DNA of 64,000 nucleotides from Methylobacterium sp. Leaf112 (lineage in GTDB: Bacteria; Pseudomonadota; Alphaproteobacteria; Rhizobiales; Beijerinckiaceae), in assembly GCF_001423295.1 (NCBI RefSeq), contig NZ_LMNG01000001.1, forward strand, positions 372,829-436,828, written 5' to 3'. Of this stretch, positions 55,097-63,370 are shown in pieces. Within the stretch, counting starts at the first letter, position 1, and each line of letters opens with the position of its first letter. Below the pieces are notes generated by a model. It saw only the letters and a list, made by a program, of their open reading frames with translations, was not told where the DNA came from and made no database searches. A program made the position numbers and the translations under genes.

Positions 55097-55855
55097 TCAA
55101 CTCCGGCCCGGCAGGGCTGCGATGAGATCGCGCAGGGTGGTGATGGTGGAGGCGTCGGCGACCCCGTCGACCCGGGCGGGGCGGAAGTGGCGCTGGAACG
55201 CGGTGACCACCGCTCCGGTGCGGGCGTCGAAGACGCCGGTCACCGGCAGGTCGTAGCCGTAGAGGGCGAACATCGCCTGAAGCGCCTCGATGGGCTGGCC
55301 GGAATCGCCCTGGGAGAAGAAGCGCCCGTCGCGGATCGGCGTCGGCGTCACCCAATGGCCGATGCCGGCCCGCGCGAGGCGGTCCCACGGAAAGTGCTCG
55401 CCGGGGTCCTCCTTGCGTTCGGGCGCGATGTCGGAATGGGCCAGCACCCGGTGGCTGGGCACGTTCCAGCGCCCGGTCAGGTCGCCGCAGAGCGCGATCA
55501 CCGCCGCGATCTGCGCCTCCGGATAAGCCGGCAATCCGCCCGCATGGCCGCCGTTGACGATCTCGATGCCGAGCGACCGGGAATTGACGTCGGTGATGCC
55601 CGCCCAGGCGGCCTGCCCGGCATGCCAGGCCCGGCGGCCCTCCGGCACCATCTGCACCACGCGGCCATCCTCCAGCACCACGTAATGCGCCGAGACCTCC
55701 GCCACCGGATTGGCGAGGCGCTGCAGGGCGGCCGCCGCACTCTCCATCCCGGTGTAGTGCAGGATCAGCAGGTCGACGGGGCCGCTCCGCCGCTCGCCGT
55801 GGTTGGGCGAGGGGTGGACGGAGGTGGCGAGGGGGCTCTCGGCCGTCGGCTTCAT
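55097..55855 (-). CDS. N-acetylmuramoyl-L-alanine amidase with peptidoglycan-binding domain
   Basis: The 252-residue AmpD-type zinc amidase cleaves the lactyl-amide bond of muropeptides or peptidoglycan. Zinc ligands are visible as LILHYTG (His) and VLAHSDIAPERKEDPG (His and the Lys-x-DPG motif). The C-terminal ~65 residues form a peptidoglycan_binding_1 domain (LQAMFALYGYDLPVTGVFD, then FQRHFRP). No signal peptide is seen, so it is probably cytoplasmic in muropeptide recycling. Its start overlaps the upstream djlA-like gene (ATGA). Confidence 0.93.
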   Translation of the reverse strand: MKPTAESPLATSVHPSPNHGERRSGPVDLLILHYTGMESAAAALQRLANPVAEVSAHYVVLEDGRVVQMVPEGRRAWHAGQAAWAGITDVNSRSLGIEIVNGGHAGGLPAYPEAQIAAVIALCGDLTGRWNVPSHRVLAHSDIAPERKEDPGEHFPWDRLARAGIGHWVTPTPIRDGRFFSQGDSGQPIEALQAMFALYGYDLPVTGVFDARTGAVVTAFQRHFRPARVDGVADASTITTLRDLIAALPGRS

Positions 55856-56577
55856 CGCAAACCTCGCTCGGCGGCGATCCGGTCGTAGGCCGCGTTGATG
55901 GCGGCCAAGCGCCGGGTGGCGATGGTCACGGCCTCCGGCGGCAGGCCGCGCGCCATGGCCCGGTCGGGGTGATTTTCGATGGCCAGGGCGCGGTGGGCCG
56001 CCTTGAGGGCGGCGTCGTCCACCCCGTGGTCGAGCCCGAGCACCGCGTAGGGATCGTCCGACAGGCTGACGTGGCGTGCGGCGATGCGGCGGAAGGCCGG
56101 CTCGTCGAAGCCGAAGGTCTCGGCCACGGCGCGCAGGTAGCGCTCCTCGGCCTCGTGGATCGCCCCATCGGCCTTGGCGATGTGGAACAGGCCGTCGAGG
56201 ACGTCCTCGAGCAGGCCGGGTTCGTCTTGGAAGGTGGTGGCGAGCTGGCGCGCATAGGCCTCGAAGCCATTGGACGTGCCCTTGGCGAGATCGAACAGGC
56301 GCTGAACCCCGGCGCGCTCGCGTTCGCCCACCTGCACCACCTGGGCGAACGCCTCGATTTCGGAGGGCGTCACCACGCCGTCGGACTTCGCCATCTTGGC
56401 GGCGAGGGCCACGAGGCCCGTGGTGAACACCACGTCGCGGGGCGTGGTACCGAACGGAGCGCCCTCGCGGTCGACGAGGAAATGGCCGGCGACCCCGCCG
56501 ACGAGACCGCCGATCGGTCCGCCGACGGCGAGGCCAAGACCCGCACCCCCGAGCTTGCCCCAGATGCCGATGCTCAT
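55852..56577 (-). CDS. TerB-DnaJ protein (DjlA-like co-chaperone)
   Basis: The 241-residue protein starts with a Gly-rich hydrophobic segment (GGAGLGLAVGGPIGGLVGGVAG). A TerB-like helical domain (TTGLVALAAKMAKSDGVVTPSE, then FHIAKADGAIHEAEE) and a C-terminal J-domain with IENHPDRAM (HPD motif) follow. The arrangement matches DjlA, which stimulates DnaK at the membrane. ATG 56577 starts the Gly-rich segment; the frame is open upstream without an RBS. Its stop overlaps the amidase start, so the two are co-translated. Confidence 0.9.
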   Translation of the reverse strand: MSIGIWGKLGGAGLGLAVGGPIGGLVGGVAGHFLVDREGAPFGTTPRDVVFTTGLVALAAKMAKSDGVVTPSEIEAFAQVVQVGERERAGVQRLFDLAKGTSNGFEAYARQLATTFQDEPGLLEDVLDGLFHIAKADGAIHEAEERYLRAVAETFGFDEPAFRRIAARHVSLSDDPYAVLGLDHGVDDAALKAAHRALAIENHPDRAMARGLPPEAVTIATRRLAAINAAYDRIAAERGLR

Positions 56578-56817
56578 CGTTGGAGACTCGGGTGGGATCT
56601 CGGAGCGGACCTCGTGGCCGGGCGCGGCAGGGCAGGGGCGGGGGGCGGGGGCATCGGCGGCCGGGTGGGAGAGGGATCGTGAGGCGCCCTTATACCGGAG
56701 GGGTCCAGCGATGCGAGGGGTGACGACAAACGAAGGAAGGGCCGGAGCGTATGCCCCGGCCCTTCCCGAACTCCGCGGTCCGCCGCGCCCGGAGGCGCGG
56801 CATCCCATGGATAAAAC

Positions 56818-57087
56818 TCAGCGGCAGTACACGTCGCCGTAGGCGTCGCGGTAGGTGCCGTAGGGGCAGCGCGGGGCGGTGGAGGCGCCCACGATGGCGC
56901 CGCCGGCGCCGCCGATGGCCGCACCCGCGAGCGCGCCGCCGGCCCGGCCGGTCGCCGCGCCGCCAATGGCCGCACCCGCGAGCGCACCGAGGCCGGCGCC
57001 GCCGAGGGCGCGATCCTCGGGGGTGTTGCAGGCACCGAGCGAGAGGGCGAGGGCCCCGGCGAGGGTGGCGGCGATGAGCTTCTTCAT
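56818..57087 (-). CDS. Glycine-zipper lipoprotein
   Basis: The 89-residue protein has a lipoprotein signal (MKKLIAATLAGALALSLGAC, lipobox LGAC). A glycine-zipper core of GxxxG-type repeats (GGAGLGALAGAAIGGAATG onward) is followed by a short polar end CPYGTYRDAYGDVYCR with two Cys. It resembles small outer-membrane glycine-zipper/YMGG-like proteins. GGAG lies nine bases upstream. The two Gly-Ala blocks are near-duplicates. Confidence 0.82.
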   Translation of the reverse strand: MKKLIAATLAGALALSLGACNTPEDRALGGAGLGALAGAAIGGAATGRAGGALAGAAIGGAGGAIVGASTAPRCPYGTYRDAYGDVYCR

Positions 57088-57304
57088 GGTGCGAGACTCC
57101 CGTAGGCGTGGTGGTGTCCGGTCTTGGGCCGGTCCGAAGCGAGGCTTGAGCTTAGCTATTCCGCTCAAGGAATGCACGTCCTACGGCTAAGGTTCCCGCC
57201 GACATGGGCTGCGGTCGAAGTTTCCGCATTCGGGCCGATGGTTCGCGGCGCTTTCCGTTCGAGCCCGAAATCCGGTAGGGGTGTGGCCTGTCCGAGAGGT
57301 TCCC

Positions 57305-57892
57305 ATGCTGCGCGCCACCACCCTGATCCGCAAAGCCGCCGTCCGCGCCGACGCCGTCGTCGATCGCGTCACCCTCGATCATGGCGCCCGTCAGGCCCTG
57401 CCCGCGACCCTGACGGGCGTCGGTGGCCTCGGCTTCACGCCGGCGCTGGCCAAGGCGGCCGGCCTCGAGGACGGCGACGCCCTACGGCTGGAGGACGGAC
57501 GCCTGATCCTCGTGGAGGCGGCCCCCGAAGCCCTGCTGGAGGTTCGCGCCACCAACCCCGCCCGTCTCCTGCGCCTCGCCTGGCAGCTCGGCGGCAGCCA
57601 CGTTCCGGCGGAGATCGCCGCGGAGGTGCTCTACGTCCCGGCTTCGGCCGCCGAACTCGTGCGCGTCCAGGGCTGCACCGGAACCCCCGTGACCCGCGCC
57701 TTCAAGCCGGAGCGCGAGGCCCACGACCACAGCCAGTGCGGACACGATCACGGCCATGATCACACGCACGCGCATTCCCACGGCGAGGCGGGCCAAGCGC
57801 ATGGGCAAACGCATGGGCATGACCACGGCCACAGTCATGATCACGCCCACAAGGATCACGGCCACGGGCCCGACTGCAAGCACGATCACTGA
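57305..57892 (+). CDS. ureE: Urease accessory protein UreE with His-rich tail
   Basis: The 195-residue nickel metallochaperone for urease has an N-terminal UreE domain (LDHGARQALPATL), a C-terminal metal-binding domain (LLRLAWQLGGSHVPAEI, and GCTGTPVTRAFKPE) and a tail from ~144 with 21 His for nickel storage. The frame is open to 57281, but ATG 57305 has GAGAGG eight bases upstream. No urease structural gene or other ure gene lies in the window. dusA follows 44 bases downstream. Confidence 0.9.
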   Translation: MLRATTLIRKAAVRADAVVDRVTLDHGARQALPATLTGVGGLGFTPALAKAAGLEDGDALRLEDGRLILVEAAPEALLEVRATNPARLLRLAWQLGGSHVPAEIAAEVLYVPASAAELVRVQGCTGTPVTRAFKPEREAHDHSQCGHDHGHDHTHAHSHGEAGQAHGQTHGHDHGHSHDHAHKDHGHGPDCKHDH

Positions 57893-57936
57893 CCGTCCGC
57901 CGCGGTGAAGCCGCGCTCGACTCCCATGGCGATGCG

Positions 57937-58935
57937 ATGATTTCCGACGACCTGCGCTTCTCCATCGCGCCCATGATGGATTGGACCGACCGGTACTGCC
58001 GGGCGTTCCACCGCACCCTGTCGCGGCGTGCCCGGCTCTACACCGAGATGGTCACCACCGGGGCGGTGCTGCACGGCCCGCGCGACCGCCTGCTCGGCTT
58101 TGCCGCCATGGAGCATCCCGTGGCGGTGCAACTCGGCGGCTCGAACCCGGCCGATCTCGCCGCCTCCGCGCGGATCGCCGAGGATTTCGGCTACGACGAG
58201 GTCAACCTCAACGTGGGCTGCCCGTCCGACCGGGTGCAGGACGGCCGCTTCGGCGCCTGCCTCATGCGCGAGCCCGCATTGGTGGCGGAGTGCGTCGCCG
58301 CCATGAAGGCGGCGGTCTCGGTCCCCGTCACGGTCAAGTGCCGCATCGGCGTCGACGACCAGGACACCGAGATCGCCCTCGACGCCCTCGCGGAGGCGGT
58401 GATCGCGGCCGGCATCGACGGCCTCGTGGTGCATGCCCGCAAGGCCTGGCTCCAGGGCCTGTCGCCGAAGGAGAACCGCGACGTGCCGCCACTCGACTAC
58501 GATCGGGTGGCGCGGCTGAAGCGGGCGCATCCGGGGCTGCCCGTCGCCATCAACGGCGGCATCGCCACCATCGCGGACGCCAAGGCGCAGCTCGCGCATG
58601 TGGACGGCGTGATGATCGGGCGTGCCGCCTACACCGATCCGGCGATCCTCCTCGACATCGATCCGGTGCTGTTCGGAGAGGCGGCCCCAGTGGCCGACGC
58701 CTTCGCCGCCGTTGAGGCGTTCGTGCCGGTGTTGGCCGACTTCCTCCAGGACGGCGTGCGCCTGCACGGGGTGACCCGGCACATGCTCGGCCTGTTCAAC
58801 GGCCGCCCCGGTGCCCGGGCCTACCGCCGGCATCTTTCGACCCGTGGCCTCGACACGGAGGCCGGCGTCGAGATCCTTCGGGAGGCCGTCGCCCTGGTGG
58901 CGCGGGCGGAGGCCGAGCGGGATCAGGCGGCTTAG
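57937..58935 (+). CDS. dusA: tRNA-dihydrouridine synthase A
   Basis: The 332-residue FMN enzyme reduces uridine in the tRNA D-loop. The TIM barrel begins RFSIAPMMDWTDRYCR. NVGCPSDRVQDGRFGACLM contains the catalytic Cys, and KCRIGVDD, VHARKAWLQGLSPKEN and AINGGI mark the flavin and phosphate sites. The sequence is DusA rather than DusB or DusC. Its stop overlaps by four bases the end of the convergent aspartic protease gene. Confidence 0.96.
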   Translation: MISDDLRFSIAPMMDWTDRYCRAFHRTLSRRARLYTEMVTTGAVLHGPRDRLLGFAAMEHPVAVQLGGSNPADLAASARIAEDFGYDEVNLNVGCPSDRVQDGRFGACLMREPALVAECVAAMKAAVSVPVTVKCRIGVDDQDTEIALDALAEAVIAAGIDGLVVHARKAWLQGLSPKENRDVPPLDYDRVARLKRAHPGLPVAINGGIATIADAKAQLAHVDGVMIGRAAYTDPAILLDIDPVLFGEAAPVADAFAAVEAFVPVLADFLQDGVRLHGVTRHMLGLFNGRPGARAYRRHLSTRGLDTEAGVEILREAVALVARAEAERDQAA

Positions 58936-59627
58936 GAACCGCGCAGGATCAGCCGGTCACCGCGCACCTCGAAGCCGGACAGGCGGTCGAGGAAGCTCAT
59001 GCCCAGGAGATTGTCGCGTAGGGCCCCCGGGCGGCTGACCAGGGCCGGAACCCGGCGCTCGACGATGGTGCCGACCCGCAGCGATTCGAGGAAGACCGGG
59101 GCCGCGACCGTGGTGCCGTTGGCGGTGGAGACCCGCACGGCGAACTCCGACGCCGTCGGGCGGATGCCCAGGGCTGCCGCCGTCTCGGCCGTGAGCACCA
59201 CCGCGCTCGCGCCCGTGTCGAACTGGAAGCCATGGGACTGGCCGTTGATCTCGGCGCGCACGTGGAAATCGCCGTCCGCCCGGCGGGTGATGGTCACGCT
59301 GCCGTCGGTCCCGACCACGGCGCTGCCCGGCCGGACGGCGCCCAGGATCCGCGCGCCGACGGTTCGGGCGTCGTCGCGGTAGGCGTAACCGGCGACGAGG
59401 GCGAGGGCGAGGACGCCCCAGATCAGTGCCGCGCGGAGGTTCGCCCCGAGATTGCCCCGGAACTGGTGCCAGAACCCGGCGACGATGACGGCCAGCAGGC
59501 TGCCGCTGACGGCGAGACTCGCCAACTGGTCTGGCTCCAGGCCGACGACGCTCTGATTGTCGTGCGAGAACACCAGCACGGCGAGCACGATTCCGAGGGC
59601 GGCGAGCGCCAGACCGAGGACGCTCAT
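58932..59627 (-). CDS. TIGR02281 family clan AA aspartic protease
   Basis: The 231-residue membrane-anchored retropepsin-like protease has two or three N-terminal hydrophobic segments (residues 1-20, ~37-52, ~62-80). A single aspartic protease domain carries the active-site motif FDTGASAVVL and the later LLGMSFLDRL flap/core motif. It would act as a dimer facing the periplasm. The start overlaps the end of DUF1289 (ATGA), so the two are coupled. The substrate is unknown. Confidence 0.9.
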   Translation of the reverse strand: MSVLGLALAALGIVLAVLVFSHDNQSVVGLEPDQLASLAVSGSLLAVIVAGFWHQFRGNLGANLRAALIWGVLALALVAGYAYRDDARTVGARILGAVRPGSAVVGTDGSVTITRRADGDFHVRAEINGQSHGFQFDTGASAVVLTAETAAALGIRPTASEFAVRVSTANGTTVAAPVFLESLRVGTIVERRVPALVSRPGALRDNLLGMSFLDRLSGFEVRGDRLILRGS

Positions 59628-59869
59628 GGGGTCGCTCGGGTCGGTACGTCTCGATCCGGTGCAGCCCGGTTCGGGTAGGCCTGGCGCAGGCGCTCGGGCA
59701 GCCCGGCCATCACCGCCCGCCGCTGGGGCTCGGACAGCGACCCCCACAGGGCGATCTCGTTGCGCGTGCGCCCACACCCCTCGCACAGGCCCGAGACCGC
59801 GTCGAGCAGGCAGAGCTTGGTGCAGGGACTGGAGGGTTTCGCGGCGGCCTGAATCATCCCGGCGTTCAT
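59624..59869 (-). CDS. DUF1289 domain protein
   Basis: The 81-residue protein has the DUF1289 four-Cys pattern: CTKLC, then LCEGCGRTRNEIALW, likely a small metal-binding knuckle. The function is unknown. The start ATG overlaps the stop of a bridging mini-ORF from cobS, and the stop overlaps the start of the aspartic protease. Little RBS is visible, consistent with coupling. Confidence 0.88.
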   Translation of the reverse strand: MNAGMIQAAAKPSSPCTKLCLLDAVSGLCEGCGRTRNEIALWGSLSEPQRRAVMAGLPERLRQAYPNRAAPDRDVPTRATP

Positions 59870-59922
59870 GCCAGCCGGTGCGCCCCGGGATCAAGCCCGG
59901 TTGGGTCCGCGCGGAGCCTCAC
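59866..59922 (-). other. Bridging mini-ORF between cobS and DUF1289
   Basis: This 18-codon frame has a GTG (59922-59920) that overlaps the cobS stop as GTGA. Its TGA (59868-59866) overlaps the DUF1289 ATG as ATGA. The peptide begins VRLRADPT. Translation is inferred from position only. Confidence 0.3.
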
Positions 59923-60749
59923 GCCGGCACCATGGCCACGAGGCCCAGGAGGGCGGCGATCTCGGCCACCAGCTGGCAGGCGCCGATGACGTCGCCCGTC
60001 TGACCGCCGATCCGGCGCCGGGCCAGCGCCGTCACCGCCAGGGCGCCCAGGCCGGACAGAAGCAGCATGAGCAGAACGCCGCCGACGGGCAGGCCGAGGA
60101 GTCCGCCGAGGAGCGCCAGGGTAAGGGCGAGGGCACCCGCTACCGCGACGGCGGGGGGCCCCGGCCGGCCGACGCTGGCGGCGGCACCGTCGCGGCGGGC
60201 GGGGACGAGGAGCACCATCGGGGCGAGGGCGGCGGTGCGCGACAGGGCGGCGGCGAGCACGAGGGCGAGGGCCGCGCCGCTCCCCGTCCGGTCGAGGAGG
60301 GTGGCGAGCGCCCCGATCCGCAGGGCGAGGGCGAGGACGAGGGCGACGCCCCCATACGCACCGATGCGGCTGTCGCGCATGATCTCGAGACGCCGCTCCC
60401 GGGTGGTGCCGCCGCCGAACCCGTCGGCGACGTCGGCCAGACCATCCTCGTGCAGGGCGCCGGTGATCAGGACACCCGTGGCCACCGCCAGGGTCGCGGC
60501 GAGGAACGGCCCGAGGCCGAGCCCCCAGGCCGCCAGCAGCACGAGACCACCGGGCAGGGCCAGGACGAGACCGGCCAGGGGCAGCATCCGGGGCACGCGG
60601 GTGAAATCCGGAGCGGCATGCGGGTCGCCCTCGCCGGGCAGGGCCGGCACCGGCAGGCGGGAGTAGAAGCGCAGGCACGCGGCCCCGTCGTAGGCGAGGA
60701 GGGCCCCCGGGAAGGCCGGCTCGTCCCGCGCATCCTCGCCCATCGCCAC
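59919..60749 (-). CDS. cobS: Adenosylcobinamide-GDP ribazoletransferase
   Basis: The 276-residue integral membrane enzyme joins adenosylcobinamide-GDP with alpha-ribazole in the last steps of cobamide synthesis. The motif [15 protein letters not shown] with its Asp residues, FYSRLPVPA near the N-terminus, and six or seven hydrophobic helices are visible. It is divergent from cobT, with 95 bases between the starts. That gap is too short for a cobalamin riboswitch. Confidence 0.94.
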   Translation of the reverse strand: MAMGEDARDEPAFPGALLAYDGAACLRFYSRLPVPALPGEGDPHAAPDFTRVPRMLPLAGLVLALPGGLVLLAAWGLGLGPFLAATLAVATGVLITGALHEDGLADVADGFGGGTTRERRLEIMRDSRIGAYGGVALVLALALRIGALATLLDRTGSGAALALVLAAALSRTAALAPMVLLVPARRDGAAASVGRPGPPAVAVAGALALTLALLGGLLGLPVGGVLLMLLLSGLGALAVTALARRRIGGQTGDVIGACQLVAEIAALLGLVAMVPA

Positions 60750-60844
60750 GTCGTCCCGCCTTCACCGCCACCCGCCCCGCCGTTATAGCTCCGGGCACAG
60801 GCGGCCCGCCATCCCGGCGCAGCGTCCGCCACCGGATCCGCGCC

Positions 60845-61882
60845 ATGACCCAAGGGCCATCCCCCGAGCAGACCCCGTTCGGCGACATCCGCCGGCTCCT
60901 CGACGCCCTGCCGGGCCCGGACCGGGACGCCGTCGCCATGGTGGCCGAGCGCGACGCCACCCTGACGAAGCCCGCCGGGTCCCTGGGGCGCCTGGAGCAT
61001 CTCGTGAGCTGGCTCGCCGCCTGGCAGGGCAAGGGCCAGCCGAGCCTCGACCGGCCCCTGGTCTGCGTCTTCGCCGGAAGCCACGGCGTCGCGGCGCGGG
61101 GCGTCTCGGCCTATCCCACCGCGGTGAACCGCCAGATGCTCGAGAACTTCGCCGCGGGCGGCGGCGCCATCAACCAGATTTGTGCCGCCTACGGCCTCGG
61201 CTTCAAGGTGTTCGACCTCGCCATCGACCTGCCGACCGGCGACATCACCACGGAGGCCGCCTTCGACGAGAAGGCCTGCGTCGCCACCATGGCGTTCGGC
61301 ATGGAGGCGGTGGCCGCCGGGACCGATTGCCTCGCGGTCGGCGAGATGGGCATCGGCAACACCACCGTGGCGGCGGCGATCTACGCCGCCCTCTACGGCG
61401 GCGAGCCCGCCCACTGGGTCGGGCGCGGCACGGGGGTGGACGAGGCGGGCCTCGCCCGCAAGGTCGCGGCGGTGGAGGCGGCCCTCACCCACCATGCGGG
61501 CCATCTCGACGATCCCCTCGAGGTGCTGGCCCGCCTCGGCGGCCGGGAGATCGCCGCCATCGCGGGGGCGATCCTCGCCGCGCGCCTGCAGCGGGTGCCC
61601 GTGGTCCTCGACGGCTACGTCGCCACGGCGGCGGCGGCGATCCTGCACGCCCTCGACCCGTCGCTCCTCGACCATTGCCTCGCCGGTCACGTCTCGGCCG
61701 AGGGCGCCCATGCGGACGTGCTGGAACGCCTCGGCCTCGTGCCGCTCCTGGCCCTCGGGATGCGGCTCGGCGAAGGATCGGGCGCGGCCCTGGCCGTCGG
61801 CCTCCTCAAGGGCGCGCTCGCCTGCCACCGCGACATGGCGACGTTCTCCCAGGCCGGCGTGTCGGAGCGCTCGGCCGGTTAA
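60845..61882 (+). CDS. cobT: Nicotinate-nucleotide--dimethylbenzimidazole phosphoribosyltransferase
   Basis: The 345-residue enzyme makes alpha-ribazole phosphate from a benzimidazole base and nicotinate mononucleotide, the lower-ligand step of cobamide synthesis. Diagnostic stretches are TKPAGSLGRLE, VFAGSHGVAARGVSAYP, and GEMGIGNTTVAAAI, with the catalytic Glu expected near the C-terminus (HVSAEGAH). It works with the divergent cobS. Its end overlaps uraD by four bases. Confidence 0.95.
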   Translation: MTQGPSPEQTPFGDIRRLLDALPGPDRDAVAMVAERDATLTKPAGSLGRLEHLVSWLAAWQGKGQPSLDRPLVCVFAGSHGVAARGVSAYPTAVNRQMLENFAAGGGAINQICAAYGLGFKVFDLAIDLPTGDITTEAAFDEKACVATMAFGMEAVAAGTDCLAVGEMGIGNTTVAAAIYAALYGGEPAHWVGRGTGVDEAGLARKVAAVEAALTHHAGHLDDPLEVLARLGGREIAAIAGAILAARLQRVPVVLDGYVATAAAAILHALDPSLLDHCLAGHVSAEGAHADVLERLGLVPLLALGMRLGEGSGAALAVGLLKGALACHRDMATFSQAGVSERSAG

Positions 61883-62385
61883 GCGAGCAGGCGGTCGAGG
61901 CGCATCCGGGTGATCAGGGCGATCTCGTCGAGGGCGCTCGCCGCCTCGTCCACTGGGTCCCGAAGCACGCGCGTTTCGAAGATCCGAAGGATCTCGGCCC
62001 GGTCGCGGCCCCGCACGGCGACGATGAACGGGAACCCGAATCGCTCGCGGTAGGCGGCGTTCAGGCGGTCGAAGGCGTCCGCGTCGGCGGGTGGCATGCG
62101 GTCGAGGGCGGCGCTGCCCTGCTCGCTCGCCGAATCGGCCGTCATGCTGCGCGCCCGCGCCTCCGGGCCGGCGAGTTCCGGGTGACCGTCGAGGAAGGCG
62201 CTGCGCGCCGCCGCCGGGGCCGCCCGCACCACGGCCATCATCGCCCCGTGCAGGTCCGCGACGCTCGCGAAGGGCCGGGCCGGGAACGCTCCCTCGGCCA
62301 CCCAGGCGGCATGCTCGAACACGCCGCCCAACAGGGCTACGAAGGCCTCACGGTCGAGGTGATTCAGGGTGGCGAGGTCGGTCAT
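61879..62385 (-). CDS. uraD: 2-oxo-4-hydroxy-4-carboxy-5-ureidoimidazoline decarboxylase
   Basis: The 168-residue enzyme decarboxylates OHCU to S-allantoin, the last step of uric acid breakdown. The family pattern includes FVALLGGVFEHAAWVAE (catalytic His), PFASVADLHGAMMAVV, GHPELAG, and FGFPFIVAVRGR. It lies six bases after uraH on the same strand, with which it acts in sequence. Confidence 0.94.
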   Translation of the reverse strand: MTDLATLNHLDREAFVALLGGVFEHAAWVAEGAFPARPFASVADLHGAMMAVVRAAPAAARSAFLDGHPELAGPEARARSMTADSASEQGSAALDRMPPADADAFDRLNAAYRERFGFPFIVAVRGRDRAEILRIFETRVLRDPVDEAASALDEIALITRMRLDRLLA

Positions 62386-62391
62386 GCGGCG

Positions 62392-62745
62392 TCAGCTTCC
62401 CCGATAGGTCGCGCAGTTGCCGGGCGTGCACAGCATCGGCACGTGATAGTGCTGCTTCACGTCGAACACCGAAAAGCGCACCACCGGGTTGTCCACGAAG
62501 ATGTCGGCCTCGGTCACGCCGGGCTTGGCTTTCAGATAGGCGTCGATGTGGAATTCGAGCTGGTACTGGCCCGCCCTGGCTTCGTCGCCGGGCAGGATCG
62601 GCTTGTCCGTGCGCCCGTCCGCGTTGGTGACGACGGATTTGACGAGGCGCCACGCATCGCCCTCCCTCACCGAGAAATCGATGCGCACGCCCGGTGCCGG
62701 GCGGCCGCGATCGGCGTCGAGGACGTGTGTGGTGATGCCGGCCAT
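62392..62745 (-). CDS. uraH: 5-hydroxyisourate hydrolase (cytoplasmic)
   Basis: The 117-residue transthyretin-like enzyme hydrolyses 5-hydroxyisourate to OHCU, the substrate of UraD. The N-terminal TTHVLDADRGRPAPG (His), NADGRTDKP (Arg), QHYHVPML (His) and the terminal tetrapeptide YRGS are all present. No signal peptide is present. It is between an exported paralogue and uraD. Confidence 0.95.
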   Translation of the reverse strand: MAGITTHVLDADRGRPAPGVRIDFSVREGDAWRLVKSVVTNADGRTDKPILPGDEARAGQYQLEFHIDAYLKAKPGVTEADIFVDNPVVRFSVFDVKQHYHVPMLCTPGNCATYRGS

Positions 62746-62784
62746 GGGGTGTCGTGTCTCCGGGAGGGCGTCGCGTGTGTGGGG

Positions 62785-63345
62785 TCAGCTGCCGCGGTAG
62801 TAGGAATAGCCCCACGGCGTGAACAGCACCGGCAGGTGGTAGCGCTGGCTCGCGTCGCGGATCACGAAGCGCACGGGCACGAGGCCGAGGAAATTCGGGC
62901 TCGGGAGGGTGGCGCCGGTCTTGGCGAAATACGCCTCGAAATGCATGAGCAGCTCGTAATGGCCGACCTTCAGGGCATCCTCCGACAGGAGCGGTTCCGG
63001 CGTGCGGCCGTTGGCGGCCGTGGTGACGGTCTTGATCGGCCGGTAGGCGTCGCCCTCGCGGATGGAGAGGTCGCAGACCATGCCGGCGCCGGGCGTGCCG
63101 TGGAAATTGTCGATGGCGTGCAGGGTCAGGCGTGGCCCGAGCCCGGCCTGGGTCACCGGCGCCGTCGTCAGGGCGCCGGGCTGGGACGGGCTCGCCGGGG
63201 GCGGATTCGCCTGCGCCAGGGCACCCGGAACGGCGGCCAGGGCGGCCCCGCCGATCCCAGCGCCGACGAGGCTTCGGCGCGTCAGGGCAAATCCGTCAAA
63301 TTCATGTCCGGCGACGTCACGTCGATCCGTTCTATGTCGATCCAT
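62785..63345 (-). CDS. 5-hydroxyisourate hydrolase with Tat signal (exported paralogue)
   Basis: The 186-residue protein has an N-terminal twin-Arg signal (LTRRSLVGAGIGGAALAAV, cleavage near ALAQA), a Pro/Ser linker and a transthyretin-like domain. The domain retains LTLHAIDNFHG (His), ANGRTPEP (Arg), QRYHLPVLFT (His) and the terminal YYRGS. It should act in the periplasm, unlike the adjacent UraH. The natural substrate outside the cytoplasm is uncertain. Confidence 0.9.
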   Translation of the reverse strand: MDRHRTDRRDVAGHEFDGFALTRRSLVGAGIGGAALAAVPGALAQANPPPASPSQPGALTTAPVTQAGLGPRLTLHAIDNFHGTPGAGMVCDLSIREGDAYRPIKTVTTAANGRTPEPLLSEDALKVGHYELLMHFEAYFAKTGATLPSPNFLGLVPVRFVIRDASQRYHLPVLFTPWGYSYYRGS

Positions 63346-63370
63346 GGAAGGCTCCTTGGGTGGGTCCGGC

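Noticed and set aside
60750..60844. Cobalamin riboswitch between cobS and cobT
   Set aside because: The gap is only 95 bases, shorter than the riboswitch, and no B12-box-like sequence is seen.
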